A stretch of 64,000 nt of DNA from Gamarada debralockiae. Taxonomy: Eukaryota > Ascomycota > Leotiomycetes > Helotiales > Hyphodiscaceae. Below the pieces are notes generated by a model that was not told the DNA's origin, did not search any database, and saw nothing but the letters and a program-made list of their open reading frames with translations. The first letter of the stretch is position 1; each line of letters begins with the position of its first letter. The translations under genes were made by a program, and so were the position numbers. Of the stretch, positions 1 through 10,219 are shown one piece after another. The stretch spans positions 1-64,000 of the forward strand of contig NXFV01001996.1 of NCBI GenBank assembly GCA_002803225.1, given 5' to 3'.

Positions 1-401
1 CACAGGCGATTTCATAGGCGGTTTCACATAGGCGGTTTCAAATGGGATCAAGTGATATCGTTGGAACTATCATAATTACTTGAGCCAGGGCTCAATATAT
101 CTATACAATCAGGACTAGTCAGCGATTAGTCAGCAGTTAGTCAGTGTACAGTCAGTTACAGAGTCAGCAATAGTACAAGTAGCATGTGAAAACCAGGAGT
201 CAGGAGTAAAGGATAAGTAAGGCCTATTAACCCTACTTTGGGAAGGCAAGCTTGAGTTCATAACACATAAGCGCACTAGTACTACTAAACCTCTTTTCAA
301 CCACTATTAATACAATTACTATTGTCTCCCTTCCCCTGTTGCTACTTCTCTGATATACTGTAATCCCTCCTGCTGCCCTCCAGCTACTAGTAGCTGTTAC
401 A
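1..401. repeat. LTR-like repeat, copy A (cut by window edge)
   Basis: This segment aligns by eye with 2194-2549. Both carry the same ordered blocks: a near-palindromic GAGCCAGGGCTCAA-type motif (about 84), a CAGCGATTAGTCAGCAG block, a GGCCTATT...CCCTACTT block, GCGCACTAGTACTAC, and a run ending CTGTTACA. Similarity stops exactly at CTGTTACA (401 here, 2549 in the other copy), so that is an element boundary. The left end lies outside the window. The copies differ by many substitutions and small indels, so they are old. I infer an LTR because copy B has TGTAACA...TGTTACA ends; no coding capacity is seen. Confidence 0.6.
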
Positions 402-466
402 AGGTCATTCTAAAGGCAAAGCTTCTTCCTTTTACCCAAGAGTATAAGGTAGATCGCCTTAAGACT

Positions 467-770
467 ATTGTCATAGAGGATAATACAGCTCCTTATACAT
501 CAAAGTACTAACATGAGGTTTACAAAGCTTTTGATATTGCTAAGTTACTTGGCTGGCTCCTTAATTCACTAGATTTGATTGTAATTGAGCCTTGTTGGTT
601 CTGGATAAAGAGGCAGACTACTAAGAATGGATGTGTTACGTCAGCTGCGTAGCTCAAGAGGGACTAGATTAAGTGTTGGAAAGAGATGCCTCAGGAGAAG
701 ATTTAGGCTTGGATTGAGAGGGTTATAAGATATGTACAGGAGGTATGTCGATTAGAAGGGGGAATGAGTA
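467..770 (+). pseudogene. Tc1/mariner-type (DDE_3) transposase relic
   Basis: One frame starting at 467 reads as the C-terminal half of a fungal Tc1/mariner-like transposase. It shows an EDNTAPYTS block, equivalent to the second catalytic Asp region, then NSLDLIVIEPCWFWIKRQ, matching the usual NSPDLNPIE...W block with the third acidic residue, and then a KCWKEMPQEKI-type tail and RLEGGNE. The frame is broken by stops after SKY, after TSAA, after LKRD and before AWIERV; several fall where Gln or Trp is expected. The N-terminal third is not recognisable upstream, and I did not find terminal inverted repeats. It is a dead class II element fragment between the two LTR-like copies. Confidence 0.7.
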
Positions 771-1841
771 TAAGGAAGGAAGGTTGAAGGGTCAAGAGAA
801 GCGTAGAGTTCACTAGATTGGAAGAAAGATTATGTTTTTGGCTTTGTATTACCTTGAAATAAGTAAAACTAACCAATTAGCGCACTTGCCTGACTTTCAG
901 GGCCTTATAGTGGAACCAGGGAGCTTTGACAGAATAAATAGTGGAGCTACAGGGACCCCTTGCCCCCGAAGGCGCTAAAAAAAGGGTCTAACCCCCTGTA
1001 TTCGCCATGGCTTTTGGTGGCGTCCTCCGTACTCGCACACTGCATCAATGATGGAATCCCATCGAGAATCCAGCACCACGGGCCACGCCCGACGATTTAT
1101 GGGACCATCTAGGCAGGCAGAATGTGAGACTGCGAGTCCCGACACGGCGTTTACTGGTGCATGGTGAATTGCTGGGAAGTACGCGTCGGGCCGTAGTTAC
1201 AGTGGTGGACATAAGTCTGTCACTCAGCCGATTTCACACCAAAACACTTGTATCCCCTAGCACATATCAAATGAAACTTCTGAGTAAACTATATTTAAGA
1301 TTCATAATCATAAATATTTCGAATAATTCAATAGTACTTTTCAATAACAAAATAAAAATTTACTCCTTAATTAAAAAGATATATAAGGTCAAAAGAGGGA
1401 GTGTAAAAACTTAGGCGAATTTTGGTGTAAAATCGAGGGTTGGCCAATCCTTCGAATTTATACAGTAATTACGTCGCGCTCGTTGGCTATAATTTTAAAG
1501 CGAATACACTAAGTTACGGGTAACTATCGAATTAAAAGCACCCTGCTTAGGTTTCCGTTTATTTAGACAAAATTTTACAGTAAAATTTCGAAGTGTTGCA
1601 CATGACTTTTGGTGTAAATCGGCTAACGTGACAGACTTATGATGAAAATGCCACCCCACCAAAAAAAAATACACATCTGTAAGCGCGAACAACAAGATAA
1701 AAACGATTACAATTAAATAACCACAAATTATTTTGCTCTGCAAATTAAAATACCACTAAATCAGTAATATATTATTAAACATTAATATTATTACTCTTTA
1801 AAGCGCGTAAGTAATTAATCTTCTAAGTCTGCGTTTGTGTT
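771..1841. other. Stretch without recognisable gene, partly AT-rich
   Basis: Bases 940-1250 are of average composition and 1260-1840 are strongly AT-rich. A 96-residue open frame at 1124-1414 becomes low-complexity Ile/Asn/Lys halfway and has no recognisable domain. I see nothing functional here; it is probably decayed transposon sequence. Confidence 0.5.
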
Positions 1842-2193
1842 AGTTGAGCTGTATTTTGCGGGCGAAATATAGTGGCATTTCTAGACCTAGCTGATATCTA
1901 AAGAGTGAAATACAAGGAGGGGAAGAGCTCTCTTATATCACAAAAGAGGGGAAAATACAGGCTATACCAGATTAGGCAATTCAAACCAACAGTTTGGGTT
2001 ATTTTGGACCTCTCTCTCTTTACAACTACCTTAACTTCTATAGCAAACATTACTGCCTTTGTAGAAGTATTAGAAGTCTTCCTGTATAGTAATACTATTA
2101 TTAAGGACTCCCTTTTAATCTTCTTTAGTAGCTTAGGCTGCTTTTTTAGTCTCTTTTTTAGCTAATTTTTTAGCTACTATTTTTGCATTTAAG

Positions 2194-2549
2194 TGTAACA
2201 AGAGCCTAGCTCCTGAAAGTACATGGGCGATTTCACATGGTCGATTGGACATGGCGATTATCACTTGAGCCAGGCTCAACATTTGTGCACAGTCAGGGAC
2301 AGTCAGCGATTAGTCAGCAGCTAGTACAGCTGGCATGTGAATACAGGAGCCAGGAGTGAAGGATAAGGCCTATTGACCCTACTTGGGGAAGGCAAGCTTG
2401 AGTTTTTGGATCACACAAGCGCACTAGTACTACGGAACCTCTTTTCAACCACGACGAATACAATCATTATTGTCTCCCTTCCCCTATTGCTGCTTCTCTG
2501 ATATACTGTAATCCCTCCTGCTACCCTCCAGCTACCTGTAGCTGTTACA
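2194..2549. repeat. LTR-like repeat, copy B (356 bp)
   Basis: This is the second copy of the repeat at 1-401. Its ends are TGTAACA (2194-2200) and TGTTACA (2543-2549), a 7-bp inverted terminal repeat with TG...CA ends as in retrotransposon LTRs. It lies inside the inverted-repeat block and directly abuts the LINE relic on its right. No target-site duplication is evident. An open frame across it on the minus strand (2411-2608) is only the repeat read through and is not a gene. Confidence 0.6.
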
Positions 2550-2552
2550 CTA

Positions 2553-3190
2553 GGATACGAATCAAAAGCATATCTATTCAAACAAGAGCTGGCGAAACAC
2601 TGGTGCATAGTGTGCGCTTCTCCTGGGCATCCAGCATGGTCAAGGAACTGCCTGGAGCAGAGGAAGAGAGTAGAGGACGCTAGGCAAGTATATGTCTATA
2701 GACTAGTCAGGTTCTAAGAGCCTAGGGCCCAATAGCCTAAGGCTTAGGAGTGCCAACAGTAAGGCCTGCTGCTCTACCCCAGACCACTAGGGTTCGACTC
2801 TATCAGTGGGCGTGGTGCCGGTAGTTGCCCAGGGCACGCCTGGCTATGGGATCTCTATCCCAGGGGTAGCTGTTGCGGGAGACGAGTCGATGTCAACAGC
2901 AGGTGAGGCGCCAGAGGGCTCCTGGAGGGGGCCTGGTCGTCTGCGGAAAATCGAAAAGAAGAAGAACAAGTCGATTCGTGAAATGCTCAAGTCTTTCTAG
3001 CTAATAGAAGAGGACTAGGGGGTATTAGCTTATTAGGGGATTATTCCTCCTGCAGACTTTCCTTTGGAATATAGGCAGCGTATAGACTCCCACTAACGAT
3101 AGTTAACTGGCGGCTCTCAGGTTTTTGTCCGGCGAGGTTTCCTGAGGATGTATAATAGTCGGTGTAAGACAAATCAATCAATCAATACCT
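2553..3190 (+). pseudogene. Non-LTR retrotransposon (Tad1-like LINE) ORF1 relic with 3' tail
   Basis: A frame beginning about 2555 reads into a zinc-knuckle-like segment: CIVCASPGHPAWSRNC at about 2608-2655, a C-x2-C-x4-H-x6-C pattern, followed by ...RVEDARQVYVYRLVRF. This resembles the last CCHC knuckle of ORF1 in fungal Tad1-type LINEs. After a stop, a second open piece (2806-3000) ends GPGRLRKIEKKKNK..., a basic C-terminus compatible with the same protein. The sequence then passes into a tail ending in AATCAATCAATCAAT at about 3171-3186. No reverse-transcriptase ORF2 is present, so the copy is deleted or non-autonomous. Family assignment is by motif resemblance only. Confidence 0.5.
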
Positions 3191-3563
3191 TAGAATCTTG
3201 TAAGGCAACAAGTCTCGGCCAATACAAAATTAAGCGAACGATTAATCGATCGGCGATTATCGATTATTGCCGATTCCTGATCGATCAGTGATTGGTCCCA
3301 TTTTTGACCAGCCTGCATGACGGAGAAGTCAGCAGTTTGGGGGGACTGGCCAAGGCGACTCGCAGGTGGAGATAAGCCCAGGAACTTGAGAAATGATACG
3401 TAAGATAGTGAAGATTGATAGTGAAGGGAAAGGGAGGTGTCGCTCGACTAAACGAGCAATGGCCTTTGTTGGTTGTAATTGCCTAATTGGGTATAGCCTG
3501 TATTTTCCCCTCTTTGTAGTACAAGAGTGCTAGCCTACGGCTCGCACGAAGCCTTCGTACTTT

Positions 3564-3760
3564 TGTGATGGCTGGCACATCACATGACGTATTTGCGGCG
3601 GGAACCAGCGGATGGTCGCGCAAGGGTCGACCCCAGTACTATAAAAGTCGAGGCTTACCCTCTTCCTTTCCTTTCCTTCTTTCTTTAGCTTAGTATTTTC
3701 CAATAAACCGTGATCTTTGAACTCCGCGCTTCAGACCTTTGCATTGATCCCGCCGTCACA
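3564..3760 (+). mobile_element. Solo LTR, 197 bp
   Basis: The segment starts TGTGATGG and ends CCGTCACA, an inverted terminal repeat with one mismatch and the TG...CA ends of LTRs. Inside, in the expected order, are a TATAAAA box (3640-3646), a pyrimidine-rich run (about 3660-3690) and an AATAAA polyadenylation signal (3702-3707). No primer-binding site, gag or pol follows; the 3' flank is the minisatellite. I see no target-site duplication, so it may be a rearranged solo LTR. Confidence 0.6.
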
Positions 3761-3764
3761 GAAT

Positions 3765-4640
3765 ATATAGTAGAGTATACGTATAGATAGAGTATACATA
3801 TGCATAGAGCATGCATACAGATGGAGTATATATATGGATGGAGTATGCGTACAGAGTAGTATGCGTATGAAGGGAGTATATATACAGATCGAGTATATAT
3901 ATACATGGAGTATACATACATATAGAGTATGTATATAGATGGAGTATACGTACGGATAGAGTATATGTACAGATGGAGTATGTATATGGATGGAGTATGT
4001 GTACGGATGCAGTATGCATACGGAGGGAGTATATATATAGAGGGAGTATACGTACGAAGGGAGTATACATGCCCCGATCGTATACTTATAGAGAGGTCGT
4101 ACTGTATGCGTACAGAGGAGTATGTGTACGAAGGGAGTATGCATACAGATCGAGTATACATATGGAGGGAGCATGTATACAGAAGGAGTATATGTATAGA
4201 TGGAGTATGCGTACGGATAGAGTATATATGCGTACAGAGGAGTATGCGTACGAAAGGAGTATACATACAAATCGAGTATGTGTATAGAGGGAGTATATAT
4301 ACAGAAGGAGTATGCGCACGGATGGAGTATGTATGCATATAGATAGAGTATGCGTACGGAGGGAGCATGTGTATAAAGGGAGTATGTATACGGATCGAGT
4401 ATATATACAGAGGAGTATGCGTACAGAGGAGTATGCGTACAGAGGAGTATGCGTACAGAGGAGTATGCGTACAGAGGAGTATGTGTACAGAGGAGTATGC
4501 CTACGAAGGGAGTATGTATCAGATCAAGTATGCGTATGGAGGGAGTATACATACAGAAGGAGTATATATATAGAGGGAGTATGCATATAGATAGAGTATG
4601 TGTACAAAGGGAATATGCATACAGATGGAGTATGTCACAT
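3765..4640. repeat. Minisatellite, 16-17 bp unit, about 50 copies
   Basis: The array is built from variants of GGAGTATGYRTACRGA(T/G). The most regular stretch (about 4400-4495) has a clean 16-bp period; most of the rest is 17 bp, with occasional 18-20 bp units. Each unit has an alternating purine-pyrimidine core (GTATGCGTAC, GTATATATAC). Because 16 and 17 are not multiples of three, all frames on both strands stay open and give repeated peptides; these are artefacts of the repeat. The array starts just after the solo LTR and stops before a short duplicated segment. Confidence 0.9.
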
Positions 4641-4642
4641 GT

Positions 4643-4735
4643 AAGTATGAGATATACAGCCGTTCTCAGAAAATCATAGGAAAAACGTGATATAGTCACG
4701 TGGTAAAGTATGAGATATACGCCCATTCTCAGAAA
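4643..4735. repeat. Two diverged 31-bp direct copies
   Basis: AAGTATGAGATATAC followed by a GCC...TTCTCAGAAA stretch occurs at 4643-4673 and again at 4706-4735, 63 bp apart. The spacer holds ACGTGATATAGTCACGT, an imperfect palindrome. This is a short tandem duplication at the edge of the minisatellite. Confidence 0.6.
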
Positions 4736-4949
4736 TTCCAAATTTTGTGTAACCTCGGATCGGAGTAACTTATACCCAGTTTTCGGTGTCGAAAGTTTCG
4801 GTAAGGCTTTTCGAAGTCCCTTCTTCTTCTTAGCAAGCTAATAAGTACGAAGGCATAAGAGAGCTCTTCCCTCCTTGTATTCAGCTCCTTAAATATCAGC
4901 TAGGTCCTATAAATGCCGCTATATTTCGCCCAAAAATACAGCTCAACTG

Positions 4950-5607
4950 ACAGCATTCCTCTGAGCTCATGGGTCGATCGGAAAGCCCACCAAAAATAAA
5001 AAATAAAAATTTCTATAGCGCAATGAGAATATAAAGCTCGGACATTACGGATTTCTGAAGAAAGGTAATTGCCTGACTTCTAATAGAAGTGTTGCAGAAA
5101 AAGATGGGTTATATGTTAGCTGATTAGAAGCTCGGAAACGGAGTGCACTGCGGTAAAATGACATGATAAAGCCGCGGTAGGCGTGGATTTATCTCGGGCC
5201 AAACCAAAATACTCTACCCAAAACGTTGAATGCGATTTCCACCTTCAGAGGAACACGTCGTACTAAGCTTCCACGTTTCTATCATTATTCCTCGCATTCG
5301 AATGCTGGCCCAATTCTTCGCCCATATCCACATCAATTCGAACCTTGGTCGGTGGTTCGCAAAGGAACAATCACTCATGTGGATGCAATTCTTTTCATCG
5401 CTCAACCATGCGACCCCATCTTGAATTGCAGCCAATGATAAGGTCTTCTGTTCAGATATGTGGACATGGTTGACGCTGGACTCAAGATTGAGAAGCTACG
5501 CTGCGTTTGTGCCATACTTGGAAGCAAAACAGAGGAGTGCACTAATCACTGGATAGAATCCTCAACACGGAGGTGGAACGAGCGACACCATCCAGCTCCC
5601 AGAAATA
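4950..5607. other. No recognisable gene
   Basis: Frames of 60-90 residues are open on both strands at 5214-5438 and at 5460-5732, but none shows a domain, a signal peptide or an intron structure I recognise. The stretch separates the repeat island from the dead dioxygenase gene. Confidence 0.4.
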
Positions 5608-6805
5608 TCAACCCGCATCACTTGATGGAGTCGCCAAGACCCACCAATCGAACTGCGGGTTATCATGACCTCCATCTGCCGCCAGATACGCTGCGTTTGT
5701 CGCATACCTCGTCCACTCTGCCGTTGTGTTAATTCCTATTTCAATCCAAACGAACAAGCTACTGGAGAGAGAGCTCCTAAGCATAATATATTCCGAGAAA
5801 GGGTCGTAAGCTGCCGTGGCCGAGTACCCGGTGAAGAGGTCAGCATTGTTGGGCGTTTGAGGAATCGTATTGGAGCTATACGGAGACGTCGCTTCGACGG
5901 CGTTGATGAAGGACTGGTCGAAGAAGAACTGCGAAAGATGTGATACCTTGCCGCCGATATATGTCCCATTGGCCAGCACTGTGGCACCAGTGTGCGAGAT
6001 AACATGCTCGTGGGCTATTCTGCCACTGTAGTGCCCTGGAAAGATGGTGTCAAATGCAACTACGCCATCTGCGTTAGTAGGCTAGAATCATCGTAGGAAA
6101 ATACTCTTCAAAATGCTTTCTTCAGCAGCACTGACCCCACTATAATGTCCAGTGGCGTTACAGGACCATATATCGACGAGTAGAGATGTTGCTGGCTTGT
6201 AAGTCATGATATCAATGAATTGCATCTCAAGATGCATGGACACCCCAGGCAGGTTCGCCACGACGTTACTGCGAATGTGTTCTCCAAGGACGAAGTATGG
6301 ACCGTTCACATTGTCGGAGGTGAGGATGATGCAGGTAGTGTTGTACCAAATACAACTGACTCTGGCGTAGAAGAGGTGTACTGGAGAGTTTCAGTCTTTA
6401 CATGGTTTACATTTCCCCAAGATTCAAATTGGGCTAGGTTCCTGCGGTGCATGAAAGGCTCTGGTGACGGTCAGTCGTCGTTTTGAATGCTCTGAATGGC
6501 GGCAACTAACCCTCAGTGAGAACTCTTTCTTCTCGAAGTTTTTGAACAGTGGCTGCACGACGTGTTATGACTCGTTTCTACCGTGCTTAAACTTCGAGCG
6601 AGTCTTGGCAACTGCCCAGAGAACGGGCTTGTTGATTTGAAATGAGAGCCCGGATCTGCCTTTGTAGTGCCACGAGTTCACTGTTATGGTGCTCTCCTAG
6701 GTGGGCGAATGTGATGCCATCAAGGGAGGATGTTACAACAGCAAGTGCAAGAAGTATGAATGTGCAAACCAGTTTGTCGATGGAAGGAGGCCAAAAAATC
6801 AACAT
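5608..6805 (-). pseudogene. Secreted intradiol ring-cleavage dioxygenase, decayed
   Basis: Read on the minus strand, the pieces line up with fungal extracellular intradiol dioxygenases (protocatechuate/catechol type) over nearly the whole length. The N-terminus at 6805 has a hydrophobic signal-like segment (KLVCTFILLALAVVTSS), then a helical SELVALQRQIRAL stretch, an RRAATVQKLRE block, NVNGPYFVLGEHI, PGHYSGRIAHEHV and KVSHLSQFFFDQSF. The Fe(III) ligands expected in this family (Tyr in GPYF; Tyr, His, His in GHYSGRIAHEH) are all still visible. The gene is dead: a stop follows SLEV near 6590, frame changes lie between about 6590 and 6310, and two stops occur just after SIFLR near 6085. Such enzymes open aromatic rings of catechols outside the cell. 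It diverges from the tyrosinase pseudogene about 1 kb away. Confidence 0.8.
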
Positions 6806-7827
6806 AGTGAGCTGAATCGGCTTACAAAAGCAAGGAACTGGATTCTCTTAAATTGTTCTCCGCCAAGAAGGGGGCGTTCGGCAGATTTGCTAGTGCTGGC
6901 GTATGGCGCTTGGCTTACAAACCGCAAACCCCAGGTTTCTGACGTTGCCGAATTGCCCTGGAAAGTGCCAAGCAGTATATAATAAGTCGTCCTTTACGCG
7001 ATTGCAACTTCAACCGTATTAAGGGTATCAAGGGGACCGTACATGGCGGGGAGATTTTGCGGGCAAATTGTCCATTTGGCTAAATTTGAGGAATTGTTTA
7101 CAACACCAACCATATTTCAATTTCATGTCTGATTTCGTACGCCAAGTGCTCAACACTCTTCACGAAGTTGAATGCAGCGCAACGAAATGGCACAGTTTTA
7201 TTCGCCTTTAAACGTCCCTCGTGATGGCTAAACAGGCGGGGAAGGTGGTAATAATACGATCACGAATCATAACGTTCAGTTTCTGGAATCGCCGTCAAGT
7301 TTGATGTAATCACTAATGTCCAACTCTCGTACAGAGCGCTCGTCAGCAGAATTCATTCAATGCGACCCTATCGGTAGACGATTTCGCTGGGCTTCTATCT
7401 ACCGTGTTTACCCTTCATGCCTCTTCGGTCTGAACGAGGGTTTGGTAATCAAATCTTATGAAGATGGTATTCTGATGCCATGGCACATCATATCGAAGCC
7501 TTCCAGGTCAAGCTCTGGACCTTAGGGATCCAGCAAGACTCCGTCAATCAAATGGGATCGGGGCAAGTAATGGGGCCATGTGATGCACCTTTCATGCTTC
7601 AGCTAACCGATCTGTAGAGGATTGCTTCGTTTCCCCATTCTTGTTCAATTTGCAGATATTGCAACAATCTTTTCCAATGGGGCAGATGGGAAACGAATCG
7701 ACATAAAAGAGGGTTTAGGATCTCTTCTACTTATTCGGGTTTGCCTTTGCAAGGCTGCTCCACTGCCCCAACTCATTGCAAATTTTGCGACACAAATCAG
7801 AGCTTAACCTCAACTTCGAGATGCACC
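6806..7827. other. Intergenic region between two divergent dead genes
   Basis: This holds the presumed former promoters of the dioxygenase (leftward) and tyrosinase (rightward) genes. Short open frames (6701-6982, 7316-7525, 7622-7807) show no domain. I see no clear TATA box or repeat. Confidence 0.4.
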
Positions 7828-9325
7828 ATGTTCACCAACAAAATATTTCGAATTGCCTCTCTGTCTTTGTTTTTGGTCTTCTGAATTGAGCCGTGCCGTT
7901 ACTTCTTCCTATTCAGCCGGCGAAGTTGATGTTCTCGCAACGTCAGGACTCAGTGACGTAACGGCTTACCTGAGAGCATGGCGATCAAATCAATTGTACA
8001 TTACAAAACGCTGTGCAGCGCAGAGCATGGTATGTTTGGCTGCTGAGTTGTATGATTAGCAGTGACTCACATCAAAGGGGCGGCCTCACAAATGCAGAAC
8101 GCCGAGCATACACAAACGCCGTGTTTGCTTACAGTCCAGGCCGCCAATTATACCATCTTCGCTCGTTCCCGAGGCTCGATCGAGGTAGAACGATTTCGTT
8201 GCTACTCACAGGAACCAGACGTTGATCATACACGTGACAGTACGTATCAAATTCGGTTGCAGTCTGCCCTCACTGACTTGAGACTGTAGGGCAACTTCCC
8301 ACCTTGGCATCGATACTTCTTGTGGACATACGAACAAGCTCTGCGAATCGGGTGCGGGGTACATGGGTTACCAATCGGTATGTAAGCTGCTTTTGGAAGC
8401 TTATTCGAGGCTAATCTTTAACTGAGGTGCTGGAACAGGGGACGCTATGCCTCCGACCATATTGACTCTCTCATTTTCGACGACAGTGCTTACAGCATGG
8501 GAGGTAATGGAGCCTACTATAGCCACACTGGCATGTAGATCTTTGGTGTACCCGCGCATGCAATGTGATATCTCCGGGAGTCGGCGGGGTCTCTGTTACA
8601 GAAGGTCCATTCATGAAGTGCATCATCCTTGACCTCTCCCTCTTTCTCCCATCTCTAACATGTGAATAGCATGTCAGTGAACCTTGGCCCGGTCGCAGCT
8701 TCCATCAACGGCGTACCAACCAATCCTCAGTTAAATGGCTTTGGCTACAACCCCGCTGTCTCCGTGGCGATGTCAACGTCAATTCAGCAGCTGTCACTGC
8801 AGCGAATTATACGTACGACCTTATTACCAGACCGCAGAACGCTGATATCTATTGGTTTCAGACCGATATGCAAGGACAATTTGCACTGGGCTAGTGGGGT
8901 GTGCACATTGGTAGTCATTTTACCATTGGAGGTGACCGGGAGGGATAAGTAGCCTGATAGAATCCGTATATTGCATAGACTGACGAGTGGTGATAAAGGA
9001 CTTCTATACGAGCCCTGGTGACCCTCCGAAGTAGCTCCTTCCGAAAACGGTCCAAAAACAGGACCAAACGCTAATTTCCAACTCTCCAAGATTCTACCTT
9101 CATCAAGGGATGGTTGATCGCGCGTGTTAGATCTGGCAAATTCAAGATCTGCAAGATAGACTAGTTGCCCTTTCAGGTACCATCACGATGAACAGTCCGC
9201 CGAGCCGCAATGTCGCCCTCAACAACATTGTTGACCTGGGCTATAATGCTCCTGACGTGGTATTGAGCACTCTTCTCAATACAGTTGGAGGGCTTGGTGG
9301 AGAATTTTGTTATATTTATGTTTGA
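7828..9325 (+). pseudogene. Tyrosinase (short secreted type), decayed
   Basis: An ATG at 7828 opens a signal-like peptide (MFTNKIFRIASLSLFLVF) that ends in a stop. Downstream pieces in shifting frames match fungal tyrosinases in order: an AGEVDVLATSGLSDVTAYL block, NAERRAYTNAV, NFPPWHRYFLWTYEQALR (copper-A His region), SMGGNGAYYSHTG, VTEGPF, a NLGPVAASINGVP stretch, VHIGSHFTIGG (His-x3-His of copper B), DFYTSPGDP and FYLHQGMVDRAC. The last is followed by a stop where Trp is expected (9128-9130). The C-terminus (IWQIQDLQDRLVAL ... LGGEFCYIYV) runs open to a stop at 9323-9325. Intron remnants with GT...AG ends are visible near 8028 and 8240. The family oxidises phenols to quinones; this copy cannot. 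Confidence 0.85.
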
Positions 9326-10219
9326 CGTGTCAGTGGCATCGAGTCAGCAAAACGGAGCTCCGGATAAATAATCCAGTGATTGTTCGGTCGGAATTGTCTC
9401 TTTTCCATTCGAATTCAAATCGTTCACTTCCTCGGCTCTTGCCATGCCTTGTGAAGTCTAGCAAGAAGAAACCCCAGTATTAGAATCCCATTTGTGGAAT
9501 CCTGCGATTCTTTGACGCCCATCTGACCCTGGAAGTAGGGTTACAATTCCAGCTCTTCATTCTCCTTGGTACAAGGTACGAAGATCGTCGAAACATAAAT
9601 GCAAACCGAGGCACCACCGAGGAGCATCACATGGAAGAACGGTTTATATTTCTGAGCTATACAGAACTTCGTGTTAAGAGCTCTGGAACTGCCAGCTGAC
9701 TTGACAACCCTTTCGGAACCTTGCCTGATTTGTCCGATTTACCCCGCAAAGTTGGGGTTGGGCTGTCAGATTGGCGACTCCCCGTATTCGTACTCTTAGC
9801 GAGCCACCCCCCACTCCACACCACTCACACATCTATATATGAAAACGGCAAATCCTCCGCTAATGCCCCGCAATCGATAAGATCGAAGGTTAGCATGCGC
9901 ACTTTGTGCGCCCTAGTAGCTTTTCTTTTGTTCAATACCGGATTTGCAGGCTGACAAAGTCACGCAGTATTGATTGGACTGTCCTGCACACACTCCGCAA
10001 GGCTCGGAGGTCGACGTCTTATTCATATGAGAAACAGTCAGCAGGTCAGTCAAAGTTGTTGAGACCGAGGAGGCACATGTGAAGTGGATACAATACTCTA
10101 TCGTGAGTTTCTTTGCGCAGAACTGGAAATAATATATGAATATGAGGTTTTTCGTGCTCTCACCGCTCCTAAGTAGGAACGAGAACCACTAGAAGAAGCT
10201 GCTTCACCCCCGTGCCACA
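9326..10219. other. Intergenic, upstream of the carboxylesterase
   Basis: An open frame at 9721-9954 ends in a hydrophobic, signal-like MRTLCALVAFLLFNTGFAG but stops at once, so it leads nowhere; it may be the remnant of a secreted protein's first exon. Otherwise I see only the upstream region of the gene at 10220. Confidence 0.35.

Larger units (their letters stand above)
1842..4949. repeat. 3.1 kb block bounded by 94-bp inverted repeats
   Basis: The arms 1842-1935 and 4856-4949 are inverted copies of each other with only scattered mismatches (blocks such as AGTTGAGCTGTATTT, GGCGAAATATAG and ACCTAGCTGATAT are shared). A further inverted pair, 1941-1990 versus 3468-3516, continues the left arm directly. 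The right arm therefore appears to be split, with 3517-4855 inserted into it. The block contains the second LTR-like copy, a LINE relic, a solo LTR and a minisatellite. It could be one terminal-inverted-repeat element loaded with later insertions, or two inverted copies of one repeat. I found no clear target-site duplication. Confidence 0.6.

Noticed and set aside
2735..2805. Possible tRNA (GGTTCGACTC box)
   Set aside because: No matching acceptor stem or A box; it lies inside the LINE relic.
3760..4640. CRISPR-like array
   Set aside because: The repeats are directly adjacent without unique spacers, and the genome is eukaryotic.
3685..4741. Long open frames of up to 336 residues on both strands
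   Set aside because: They are the minisatellite read in different frames; the period is not a multiple of three, so every frame gives the same kind of peptide.
5226..5438. Overlapping 64-73 residue frames on both strands
   Set aside because: No recognisable motif and no continuation by splicing in either direction.
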